Below are positions 1 through 5,554 of a stretch of 6,531 bases of DNA, one piece after another; position 1 is the first letter of the stretch, and the number at the start of each line of letters is the position of its first letter. The stretch lies in NCBI GenBank assembly GCA_005880755.1, contig VBGV01000137.1, positions 1-6,531 of the forward strand. Direction: 5' to 3'. This DNA is from Chloroflexota bacterium (GTDB lineage: Bacteria; Chloroflexota; Dormibacteria; Dormibacterales; Dormibacteraceae). Under the pieces are notes generated by a model. That model was not told where the DNA came from, did not search any database, and saw only the letters and a list, made by a program, of their open reading frames with translations. A program made the position numbers and the translations under genes.

Positions 1-494
1 ACGGCCGAAGCAGAGGGTGATTCGCTTGGAGTGGGCGAGGCAGATGGCGAGGTCTGCGGCCCCGCGAGAGTGAACGTCGCGCATGGGCTCGGCGGCACGC
101 TGGCGCAAAGCTTGTGCGTACCGGGCGCATCGCCAGAGAACGCTTTGACCCGGGTGTTGAAGCTTCCGCCGCCGTCGGCTTTGGCGGCCCCCGCGACCTT
201 GTTCGGCTGGTCCCAGTAGAGCGTGGTTTCTTCGTTGGGCAGAAACTGGCCGCCGGTCACGTTGATCACCGTGTTCAGGTCGCCGGCGGTCACATCAAGA
301 GAAAGGAATGCGTTCGTGGGGATCGGACTGGGGCTCGGCGACGGTGAGGGCGATGGGGAGGGTGATGGAGATGGTGAGGGAGACGCCGAGGGCGAGGGCG
401 AGGCGGTCGGCGTTGTCGCCGCTGGGCTTGGAGAGGTGTCGGCCGTGAGCAAGAACCAGATGGGCACAAGGACCAGGATCCGCGGCAAACGCAT
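1..494 (-). CDS. secreted Ser-Pro-rich protein with an Ig-like domain (3' end beyond window)
   Basis: Read on the minus strand from ATG at 494, the frame stays open to the left edge (164 codons), so the C-terminus is missing. The N-terminus MRLPRILVLVPIWFLLTA looks like a signal peptide: basic start, hydrophobic core, small residues before a likely cut near residue 18. There is no lipobox Cys, so it is not a typical lipoprotein. Residues ~20-56 are an almost pure Ser-Pro repeat, a flexible cell-surface linker. Residues ~60-145 resemble a single Ig-like/IPT-like extracellular module, with LDVTAGDLNTVINVTGGQF, then LYWD, then GTHKLCASVPPSPCATF, whose two Cys could form a disulfide. A second Ser-Pro-rich linker (SPSASPTPSESPSASA) begins at the edge. 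It lies 32 bases after the SCO1664-like gene on the same strand and probably shares its transcript. No clear Shine-Dalgarno is seen. Function is unknown; a surface or wall-associated role is inferred from architecture alone. Confidence 0.78.
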   Translation of the reverse strand, partial: MRLPRILVLVPIWFLLTADTSPSPAATTPTASPSPSASPSPSPSPSPSPSPSPSPSPIPTNAFLSLDVTAGDLNTVINVTGGQFLPNEETTLYWDQPNKVAGAAKADGGGSFNTRVKAFSGDAPGTHKLCASVPPSPCATFTLAGPQTSPSASPTPSESPSASA

Positions 495-526
495 GAAGCC
501 CGGGAACGATACCAGAGGCCGGTTGG

Positions 527-1255
527 TTACACCGGCGGCCACGGGATCGACCACGCTGAGGTCGGCTCTGGGAAGCGCCACTGGGGTAGGAGAACACCGC
601 GGAGGCGTCGCCGCAGCGCACGCAGCTCCCCCCGGCTGATCAAGCGCTGCATGGTTTCGCCCAGGGGTCCGCGCTCGAGCTCGACCATCGCGCGCTCGAC
701 GTCGCCGCAAAGTTCACCCGGAAGGGGGTCGCCCGAGAACTCCCACATCACAGTCCGCAATTTGTCGTCGACGTGAAAAGTGAGGCCGTGGTCGATCACC
801 CAGACGTTGTCCTGAGCGTCGAACAGGCAGTGGCCGGACTTGCGGTCCGCGTTGTTGGTGATCACATCGAAGAGCGCGACGCGAATCCACGTCTCGGCCC
901 TCGCCTTGCTCTCGCCGAGGAAGTGACGGCCGTCGGCCTCGATGAACAGCTGCATCGCGCCGACGCCGTGCGGCGCCTTCTCGCGGATCACGGTCGGCGG
1001 GATGCGCGGCCAGCCGAGAACTTTGCTCAGCTCGTACGCCGCCACCTCGCGCTGGTAGAGGGTCCCCGCCTCGAAGTCCCACAGCGGCGACTCGCCCCGC
1101 GCCGGCTTGTACACGGCGCGCAGCCCTGATGGTGGATGCGGTCCCAGGCGTGCGAGAAACGTGTAGTTCGAGGCACCGTGCAGCAGGCCCATGACCCGGA
1201 CGTCGGGCAGGTCTACGAGCAGGCGCTCGGCGACGTCAGAAGATGGGGCGTGCAC
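527..1255 (-). CDS. SCO1664-family protein (PI3/PI4-kinase-like fold), 242 aa
   Basis: The sequence matches the actinobacterial conserved family typified by SCO1664 (TIGR03843), whose fold is related to phosphatidylinositol 3/4-kinases; its substrate is not established. Kinase-like landmarks are in order: AVYKPARGE with Lys50 (nucleotide-binding Lys), LWDF and a QREVAAYE helix with Glu70, FDVITNNADRKSGH at residues 129-142 (catalytic-loop-like, Asp137) and VIDHGLTFHVDDKLRTVMW at 153-171 (metal-binding Asp155 in place of DFG). No signal peptide, so it is probably cytoplasmic. The chosen start is a GTG that overlaps the end of the DUF3090 gene by 20 bases, which implies translational coupling. 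An in-frame ATG at residue 22 would remove the family-conserved N-terminal segment. Length is normal for the family. The pairing with DUF3090 is conserved in Actinobacteria and relatives, suggesting a joint function. Family assignment is firm; biochemical role is unknown. Confidence 0.9.
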   Translation of the reverse strand: MHAPSSDVAERLLVDLPDVRVMGLLHGASNYTFLARLGPHPPSGLRAVYKPARGESPLWDFEAGTLYQREVAAYELSKVLGWPRIPPTVIREKAPHGVGAMQLFIEADGRHFLGESKARAETWIRVALFDVITNNADRKSGHCLFDAQDNVWVIDHGLTFHVDDKLRTVMWEFSGDPLPGELCGDVERAMVELERGPLGETMQRLISRGELRALRRRLRGVLLPQWRFPEPTSAWSIPWPPV

Positions 1256-1757
1256 CGTTCATGACCGGGCATGGGTGGCCGGAAGGGTCCATCGGGAGGC
1301 CGCATCGCGGGCAGAGCGGCCGCCCCGCGGACAGGACGGACTCGGCCTGCTTCGAGAACGCGATCACCTGGTCGTGGCTGAGCCAGAAGCGCACCGACGG
1401 CGCATCGTCGGCGGGCGGAGCTTCACTCGGATCGCCGGCGGCCGACTGGCTGGCGACGAGGACGAACATCTTGCGAGCGTCGTGGTAGCCGAGCCCCATC
1501 TCGCCGATCTGCCACTCGGGCTCGCCGGGCGCCGCGTCGTTGGAAGCCGCCTCGGCGGCGCGCTCCGGGGTCTCGATCTGCTGTGCCTCCAGCATCTGGC
1601 GAACCCGGACGATGAGGGCCTGGAGCTGCGACTTCTCGCAGCCCAGGGTGAGCGTCCGCCCCGACCCGGTGGCGAGGAGAAAAAACCGCCGCTGGCCCGG
1701 CTCGCCGACGGCCGCGACCGCGATGCGGTCGACCGGGTCGAGCTCGTAGATGGCCAT
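1236..1757 (-). CDS. DUF3090 family protein, 173 aa
   Basis: The protein starts MAIYELDPVDRIAVAAVGEPGQRRFFLLA, the typical opening of the DUF3090 family (PF11290), and continues with the conserved aromatic core (EWQIGEMGLGYHDARKMFVLVA, then VRFWLSHDQVIAFSKQAESVL). It ends in a CPRCGLPMDPSGHPCP motif followed by NG, where Cys149, Cys152, His161 and Cys163 look like a zinc-binding site. The molecular function of the family is unknown; it regularly neighbours SCO1664-type proteins, as here, where the downstream gene overlaps by 20 bases. The start is fixed: an in-frame TAA lies about 30 bases upstream and no other start codon occurs between it and the ATG. No Shine-Dalgarno is present; a TACGCT box ends 7 bases before the ATG, so a leaderless mRNA is likely. 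The Ala/Pro/Glu-rich stretch at residues ~64-80 is a probable disordered loop. It is transcribed divergently from dnaK. Confidence 0.93.
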   Translation of the reverse strand: MAIYELDPVDRIAVAAVGEPGQRRFFLLATGSGRTLTLGCEKSQLQALIVRVRQMLEAQQIETPERAAEAASNDAAPGEPEWQIGEMGLGYHDARKMFVLVASQSAAGDPSEAPPADDAPSVRFWLSHDQVIAFSKQAESVLSAGRPLCPRCGLPMDPSGHPCPVMNGARPIF

Positions 1758-1764
1758 CGACCCA

Positions 1765-1770
1765 AGCGTA
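1765..1770 (-). promoter_or_regulatory. candidate -10 box for the DUF3090 operon, leaderless spacing
   Basis: On the minus strand TACGCT fits the TANNNT consensus and is followed by exactly 7 bases and then the ATG at 1757. This spacing would put the transcription start on the start codon, in agreement with the absence of a Shine-Dalgarno. No good -35 hexamer is seen, so this is a prediction from spacing only. Confidence 0.4.
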
Positions 1771-1782
1771 AGGGCTTGTTGG

Positions 1783-1798
1783 TTTTAGGGCCCCAAAA
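1783..1798. repeat. 16-bp near-perfect palindrome between divergent genes
   Basis: TTTTAGGGCCCCAAAA pairs with itself at 7 of 8 positions, with no spacer. It lies upstream of the DUF3090 start, overlapping where a -35 element or operator would sit, and just before the anomalous 5' end of dnaK. It could bind a dimeric regulator, but there is no direct evidence and it does not match the CIRCE or HAIR heat-shock operators. Confidence 0.35.
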
Positions 1799-1837
1799 GC
1801 GGGGAAGAAGACATCTGTATTCATTTCGAATCCAAAA

Positions 1838-1915
1838 TCCACCCCAATCCCTAACTCCGAAGGTTCGCGCACCACCCCCTCAGTCGTCGCCTTCACCAAG
1901 TCTGGTGAGCGCCTG
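1838..1915 (+). other. dnaK-homologous 5' coding stretch without a usable start codon
   Basis: In the dnaK frame this stretch encodes STPIPNSEGSRTTPSVVAF then TKSGERL, which corresponds to about residues 26-50 of a standard DnaK, so homology clearly extends upstream of the GTG at 1916. The frame is open back to a TAA at 1769-1771, but 1772-1837 encodes nothing resembling the expected MGxxxGIDLGTTNSVVAVMEGG, and no ATG, GTG or TTG occurs in frame between the TAA and 1916. Bases 1811-1860 are about 42% GC by hand count, far below the surrounding genes. This is a disrupted or mis-assembled gene start, not an ordinary leader. Confidence 0.75.
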
Positions 1916-3676
1916 GTGGGCACGCTGGCCCGCCGGCAGGCGGCCGTCAACCCCGAGAACACCGTCTACTCGATCAAGCGGTTCATGGGCCGCAAGTTCG
2001 CCGAGGTCGACTCGGAACGCAAGATCGTGCCCTACCAGGTCAAGCCGGGCAAGGACGACCGTGCTGTGGTGTTCGTCCCGAACGCCAACAAGGAGTTCAC
2101 GCCCGAAGAGATCTCCGCTCTCATCCTGCAGAAGCTCAAGGCCGACGCCGAGGCTTACCTGGGCGAGAAGGTGACCGACGCGGTCATCACCGTGCCTGCG
2201 TACTTCAACGACTCGCAGCGCCAGGCGACCAAGAACGCCGGGCAGATCGCGGGTCTCAACGTGCTGCGCATCATCAACGAGCCGACCGCCGCTTCGCTGG
2301 CTTACGGCCTCGAGAAGAAGGCGAACGAGACCATCCTGGTCTTCGACCTCGGGGGTGGCACGTTCGACGTCTCCGTGCTCGATGTGGGTGACGGCGTTTT
2401 CGAGGTCAAGGCCACCAATGGCGACACCCACCTGGGCGGCGACGACTACGACCGGCGGATCGTGGACTGGCTCGCCGACGAGTTCAAGAAGCAGAACGGC
2501 ATCGACCTGAAGACCGACCGCCAGGCATTGCAGCGCCTCACCGAGGCCGCGGAGCGCGCCAAGATCGAGCTCTCGAGCCGGCTCGAGACCACCGTGAACC
2601 TGCCGTTCATCACGGCCGACCAGACGGGCCCCAAGCACCTCGAGATGACGCTCACCCGCGCCAAGTTCGAGTCGCTGACCACCGACCTGACCGAGCGGAC
2701 GCGCGGTCCGTTCCTGGCAGCGTTGAAGGACGCCAGCCTGACCCCGCAGCAGATCGACGAGGTCGTGCTCGTCGGCGGATCCACCCGGATGCCGATCATC
2801 CAGCAGCTGGTCAAGGACCTACTCGGCGGCAAGGAGCCTCACAAGGGAGTCAACCCGGACGAGGTCGTCGCAGTCGGTGCGGCGATCCAGGCGGGCGTGC
2901 TGAAGGGCGAGGTCAAGGACATCCTGCTCCTGGACGTGACGCCGCTTTCGCTAGGCGTCGAGACGCTGGGCGGGGTAATGACCAAGCTCATCGACCGCAA
3001 CACGACCATCCCGACCTCCCGCTCGCAGGTCTTCTCGACCGCGGCGGACAACCAGACGTCCGTCGAGGTCCACGTCCTGCAGGGCGAGCGGGAGATGGCT
3101 CGTGACAACCGCACGCTGGGACGCTTCCACCTGGACGGCATCCCGCCCGCGCCGCGCGGCATGCCTCAGATCGAGGTCACGTTCGACCTCGACGCCAACG
3201 GCATCCTGAACGTCAAGGCTCAGGACAAGGGCACCGGCCGCGAGCAGTCGGTCACGATCACCGCTTCCTCGACGCTGAACAAGGACGAGGTCGACCGGAT
3301 GGTCAAGGAGGCGGAAGCGCACTCCGCCGAGGACCGGGCCAAGCGCGAAGAAGTAGAGCTCCGCAACCAGGCGGACCACATGATCCACCAGGCCGAGAAG
3401 GTGATCAAGGACAACGAGGCGCGGATCCCCGAGGACGTCAAGAGCGAGGTCGACACCAAGCTCGAGGCGCTCAAGACCGCGGCCAAGGGCTCGGACACCA
3501 AGGACCTGCAGCGCAAGATGGACGAGTTCAACGAGGCCCTGCAGAAGATCGGCCAGCACATCTACCAGGGGGCCGGCGCTTCGACTCCGGGCGGCGGCGC
3601 GGAGGATGGCTCGCCTGCAGGTGAGAAGAAGAAAGAAGAGGACGTCGTCGACGCGGACTACCGCGAAGTCAACTAA
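1916..3676 (+). CDS. dnaK: molecular chaperone DnaK (Hsp70), N-terminally truncated in this sequence
   Basis: Hsp70 chaperone: ATP-driven binding and release of unfolded proteins in the cytoplasm, working with DnaJ and GrpE. Numbering from the GTG at 1916, visible landmarks are TVPAYFNDSQRQATK (92-106), NEPTAASLAYGLE (121-133), the phosphate-2 loop FDLGGGTFDVSV (143-154), ATNGDTHLGG with the catalytic-type Thr171, the adenosine loop VLVGGSTRMP (284-293), the interdomain linker DILLLDVTPLSLG (335-347), the substrate-binding domain with HVLQGER and NPAPRGMPQ-type PPAPRGMPQIEVTFD, a helical lid and the EEDVVDADYREV tail. The first ~50 residues of DnaK, with the GIDLGTTNS phosphate-1 loop, are not in this reading; homology resumes in frame from about 1838. 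A GGTGAG 6 bases before GTG 1916 could serve as a ribosome site, but a protein starting there should not bind ATP normally. grpE, dnaJ and hspR do not follow; a terminator does. Confidence 0.93.
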   Translation: MGTLARRQAAVNPENTVYSIKRFMGRKFAEVDSERKIVPYQVKPGKDDRAVVFVPNANKEFTPEEISALILQKLKADAEAYLGEKVTDAVITVPAYFNDSQRQATKNAGQIAGLNVLRIINEPTAASLAYGLEKKANETILVFDLGGGTFDVSVLDVGDGVFEVKATNGDTHLGGDDYDRRIVDWLADEFKKQNGIDLKTDRQALQRLTEAAERAKIELSSRLETTVNLPFITADQTGPKHLEMTLTRAKFESLTTDLTERTRGPFLAALKDASLTPQQIDEVVLVGGSTRMPIIQQLVKDLLGGKEPHKGVNPDEVVAVGAAIQAGVLKGEVKDILLLDVTPLSLGVETLGGVMTKLIDRNTTIPTSRSQVFSTAADNQTSVEVHVLQGEREMARDNRTLGRFHLDGIPPAPRGMPQIEVTFDLDANGILNVKAQDKGTGREQSVTITASSTLNKDEVDRMVKEAEAHSAEDRAKREEVELRNQADHMIHQAEKVIKDNEARIPEDVKSEVDTKLEALKTAAKGSDTKDLQRKMDEFNEALQKIGQHIYQGAGASTPGGGAEDGSPAGEKKKEEDVVDADYREVN

Positions 3677-3693
3677 CTAAATAGTCACCAAAG

Positions 3694-3726
3694 AGGGCTC
3701 GGGCATGCGCCCGAGCCCTTATTTTT
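3694..3726 (+). terminator. intrinsic terminator of dnaK
   Basis: A perfect 11-bp GC-rich stem (AGGGCTCGGGC at 3694-3704 pairing with 3709-3719) with a 4-base ATGC loop is followed by a T-rich tract (TTATTTTT, 3719-3726). It begins 17 bases after the dnaK stop codon. It is a textbook Rho-independent terminator and implies that dnaK is not co-transcribed with the following gene, apart from read-through. Confidence 0.92.
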
Positions 3727-4892
3727 GGCCTGCCTTGGTCCAGTACTTTCGGGAGCGGACCCGCCTGTGGGCGGCGGCGGGCCTATGGGGCGGCAGCCTC
3801 CTCCTCGCTTTCAACCTGTACGCGGCGGTCGCGACCTACATCCCGCAGTACCAGGTCCGCAACGATTTCCGGCTGATCTACGGCGCCGCGCTCAACGGCT
3901 GGCAGAACGGATATGGCCACCTCTACGACCTGGCGGCACAGAAGGCAGTGGTCGAAGGCCTGGGGTGGGGCACCTACTGGTCGCCCTACCTGAACCCACC
4001 GACCCTCGCGTGGATCGCGACACCGTTCCTGGCCATGCCATTTGAGGCCGCGCTGTTCCTCTGGACCCTGCTCATCGCCGGCGCCGCGCTGCTCGCCTGG
4101 CGCCTGGTGGCGCCCGGCAGCGGCCTGACGCGGGCCGCGCACCTGGCCCTGTTCCTGGGTTTGTTTCCGACCGCGTTTGGGCTGATGGTCGGCCAGCCGG
4201 TCGCGTTGGTGGCCGCTGCCGTGGCGGTGGCGTGGTGGCTCGCGAGCCACAAGCGACCGGTGCTCGCGGGGTTGGCGCTGAGCCTGATCGCGATCAAACC
4301 GCAGCTGGCCCTTCTGGTGCCGCTCTGTCTACTTGTCGCTGGCCACGGGCGCATGTTCGCGGCCTGGGTGTCGGCGACGGCTGTCATGGTGGCGGTCGCC
4401 CTGGTGCTGCTCGGACCGGAGGGTCTGCAGCGCTATCGCGACGCGCTTGCGCTCGCGGCGCAGTGGGAGCCGACCCGGCGGTACGCGATCGCGGGTCCGC
4501 TGGGCCTGGGGCCGCAGCTCTACGCCGTACAGGCCGTCGTCGTCGCGGTGGCCGTCGTGGCCGCTTGGCGGCAGAGGAACACGGGGCCGGCGCGTCCCAT
4601 CGCGACCGGCATCCTGGCTTCGCTGCTGTTCACGCCGTACGTCGGTTTCCAGGACTTCGCGATGCTGGTCATCGCGGGCTGGCTGCTCATCCGGTCCGGC
4701 GCGACGTCGGTCCAGGTCGCGTTGATGGTGGTCGGCTACGCGCTGCTCGAACTTGCCCTGGTCGTGTTGGCGGTCCCGATCTTGCTGGCTGAGGCTGCGT
4801 TGCTCCTATCGCTGGCCTCATTCCGCTCCGTTGGCGCCAACGAGGCGCTTGGGAGTGCAGCGAAACGCCCCGTTGGCGTCAGACGCGCGTGA
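3705..4892 (+). CDS. GT87-family (DUF2029) integral membrane glycosyltransferase, up to 395 aa
   Basis: Multi-pass membrane protein of the GT-C type. Characterised GT87 enzymes are mannosyltransferases that use polyprenyl-phosphate-linked sugars outside the membrane; the donor and acceptor here are unknown. A first hydrophobic segment (~22-45) is followed by a loop with RNDFRLIYGAALNGWQNGYGHLYD, whose Asn53-Asp54 sit where GT-C enzymes carry their catalytic Asp, then YLNPPTLAWIATPFL (95-109). Further segments lie at ~112-133, 144-180, 186-212, 217-237, 270-288, 299-329 and 335-372, with the family-typical GLMVGQPVALVAAA and IAIKPQLALLVPL motifs. A long loop lies at ~238-268. The ATG at 3705 is in the loop of the dnaK terminator, with GAGGG 7 bases upstream but inside the stem. 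TTG at 3735 (LVQYFRERTRLW) is an attractive alternative start. It ends 7 bases from the convergent tRNA gene. Confidence 0.85.
   Translation: MRPSPYFWPALVQYFRERTRLWAAAGLWGGSLLLAFNLYAAVATYIPQYQVRNDFRLIYGAALNGWQNGYGHLYDLAAQKAVVEGLGWGTYWSPYLNPPTLAWIATPFLAMPFEAALFLWTLLIAGAALLAWRLVAPGSGLTRAAHLALFLGLFPTAFGLMVGQPVALVAAAVAVAWWLASHKRPVLAGLALSLIAIKPQLALLVPLCLLVAGHGRMFAAWVSATAVMVAVALVLLGPEGLQRYRDALALAAQWEPTRRYAIAGPLGLGPQLYAVQAVVVAVAVVAAWRQRNTGPARPIATGILASLLFTPYVGFQDFAMLVIAGWLLIRSGATSVQVALMVVGYALLELALVVLAVPILLAEAALLLSLASFRSVGANEALGSAAKRPVGVRRA
4830..4841. repeat. 12-bp perfect palindrome in the 3' end of the GT87 gene
   Basis: GTTGGCGCCAAC is self-complementary over all 12 bases. Its left half (CGTTGGCG) recurs at 4871-4878. 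It lies inside coding sequence and downstream of the 3' end of the minus-strand tRNA. No T-tract follows, so it is not a convincing terminator. Confidence 0.3.
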
Positions 4893-4899
4893 CGTCCAC

Positions 4900-4975
4900 T
4901 GGAGCCGACGGTGGGATTCGAACCCACGACCTGCCACTTACGAGGCGGCTGCTCTGCCAGCTGAGCTACGTCGGC
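4900..4975 (-). tRNA. tRNA-Thr (anticodon CGU), CCA encoded
   Basis: Read on the minus strand, the cloverleaf is complete: acceptor GCCGACG/CGTCGGC (7 perfect pairs), D-stem GCTC/GAGC with loop AGCTGGCA, anticodon stem GCCGC/GTGGC with one G-U pair, loop CTCGTAA giving anticodon CGU (forward bases 4940-4942), five-base variable region AGGTC, T-stem GTGGG/CCCAC with loop TTCGAAT, discriminator U and a genome-encoded CCA (4900-4902). It decodes ACG threonine codons, as expected in a high-GC genome. It converges with the GT87 gene and diverges from the GNAT gene. Confidence 0.96.
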
Positions 4976-5026
4976 GATTTCCGTGATTTCGACCCCGAAA
5001 TTTGGTGATCTCGCGAGGGCCTAGGC

Positions 5027-5032
5027 TAACAT
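5027..5032 (+). promoter_or_regulatory. candidate -10 box for the GNAT gene
   Basis: TAACAT matches TANNNT and lies 9 bases before the ATG at 5042, implying a leader of about 0-3 bases. The same hexamer stands before the next gene. Two adjacent 8-bp palindromes, CTCGCGAG (5010-5017) and GCCTAGGC (5019-5026), sit directly upstream, where a regulator could bind. No consensus -35 is seen; the short GGGG before the ATG is a poor Shine-Dalgarno. Confidence 0.4.
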
Positions 5033-5041
5033 CGACTGGGG

Positions 5042-5530
5042 ATGCGAACTCTCGACGTTGAACGTTTGGCGACCGGCGATTATGTCCTGGTCAAGCCTCT
5101 TCTCGTCGAGCTCCACCTCTCCGAGCAGGTCCACTACGCCGACCACCCGCAGCTCCCCCGTGAAGAGATCGAGCGCCACCTCACGCAGATCCCGTCCGCC
5201 TTCCGTGGCGAGAACGTCATCTACGCCGTCCGCGACGAGGTCGGCCAGATCGTCGGCTTCTGCTGGATCGTCCTGTACGACCCGGGAACGGGCCTCGAGG
5301 GCGAGGTGGCCGAGCTCTACGTGGCGGAGGGCCACCGCGGCCAGGGCATCGGCGAGATGCTGGTCCGGCAAGCGACGAGGCTCTTTGCGGAGCGCCGCGT
5401 CACCCTCGCCTACGTCTGGACACGACCCGACAACGCAGCCGCGGTCAAGCTCTACGGCGCGGCTGGTTTCGAGCCCAACCGCCAGCTCGTCATGACCTGG
5501 TACCCGGGCGAGCCCTCCAACCAGTCCTAG
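5042..5530 (+). CDS. GNAT-family N-acetyltransferase, 162 aa
   Basis: Single-domain cytoplasmic acetyltransferase that would transfer acetyl from acetyl-CoA to an unknown amine. Core motifs are clear: a beta-strand pair IYAVRDEVGQIVGFCWIVLY (60-79), motif A VAELYVAEGHRGQGIGEMLV (89-108) with the acetyl-CoA pyrophosphate loop R99-G100-Q101-G102-I103-G104, and motif B with TRPDNAAAVKLYGAAGF (127-143), whose Asn131 and Tyr138 are typical of the RimI-like fold. The C-terminal strand carries LVMTWYPG. Length is normal for a one-domain GNAT. The start is the first ATG after the candidate promoter. It diverges from tRNA-Thr and is followed after 24 bases by the HtrA-like gene, which has its own apparent promoter. 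Substrate cannot be told from sequence; protein N-terminus, small-molecule or antibiotic targets are all possible. Confidence 0.9.
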   Translation: MRTLDVERLATGDYVLVKPLLVELHLSEQVHYADHPQLPREEIERHLTQIPSAFRGENVIYAVRDEVGQIVGFCWIVLYDPGTGLEGEVAELYVAEGHRGQGIGEMLVRQATRLFAERRVTLAYVWTRPDNAAAVKLYGAAGFEPNRQLVMTWYPGEPSNQS

Positions 5531-5541
5531 AGGCGCACACC

Positions 5542-5547
5542 TAACAT
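5542..5547 (+). promoter_or_regulatory. candidate -10 box for the HtrA-like gene, leaderless spacing
   Basis: TAACAT is followed by exactly 7 bases and then ATG at 5555, the arrangement expected for a leaderless transcript. No Shine-Dalgarno precedes the ATG (CAGTTTC). No -35 consensus is visible 17-18 bases upstream. The box lies in the 24-base gap after the GNAT stop, so the gene may be transcribed independently. Confidence 0.45.
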
Positions 5548-5554
5548 CAGTTTC

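Noticed and set aside
223..639. Plus-strand frame rich in Gly-Glu-Asp repeats (GDGEGDGEGDG)
   Set aside because: It is the antisense of the Ser-Pro repeat of the secreted protein and of the 3' end of the SCO1664-like gene; the minus strand gives a signal peptide and conserved domains.
1758..1915. CIRCE (TTAGCACTC dyad) or HAIR (CTTGAGT dyad) heat-shock operator before dnaK
   Set aside because: Neither motif is present by eye on either strand.
1880..1930. A minus-strand shadow peptide containing PTRRSPDL, close to the PTRRSSDL peptide produced by Illumina adapter read-through, next to the suspicious dnaK junction
   Set aside because: The plus strand here encodes a perfect DnaK segment (FTKSGERLVGTLARRQ), and the bases do not match the adapter; the resemblance is chance.
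1191..3561. Long open frames in other frames and on the opposite strand across the DUF3090 and dnaK genes
   Set aside because: They show no family motifs, have Arg/Ser/Pro-rich or Leu/Val-rich composition typical of shadows in high-GC genes, and overlap clearly conserved coding sequence.
4865..4879. Hairpin ACGCC-AACGG-GGCGT on the minus strand as terminator of the tRNA
   Set aside because: Only 5 pairs and two T residues follow; too weak to call as a terminator.
4900..4975. tRNA-Thr as an integration site for a mobile element
   Set aside because: No integrase, no repeat of the tRNA 3' end elsewhere in the window, and ordinary genes on both sides.
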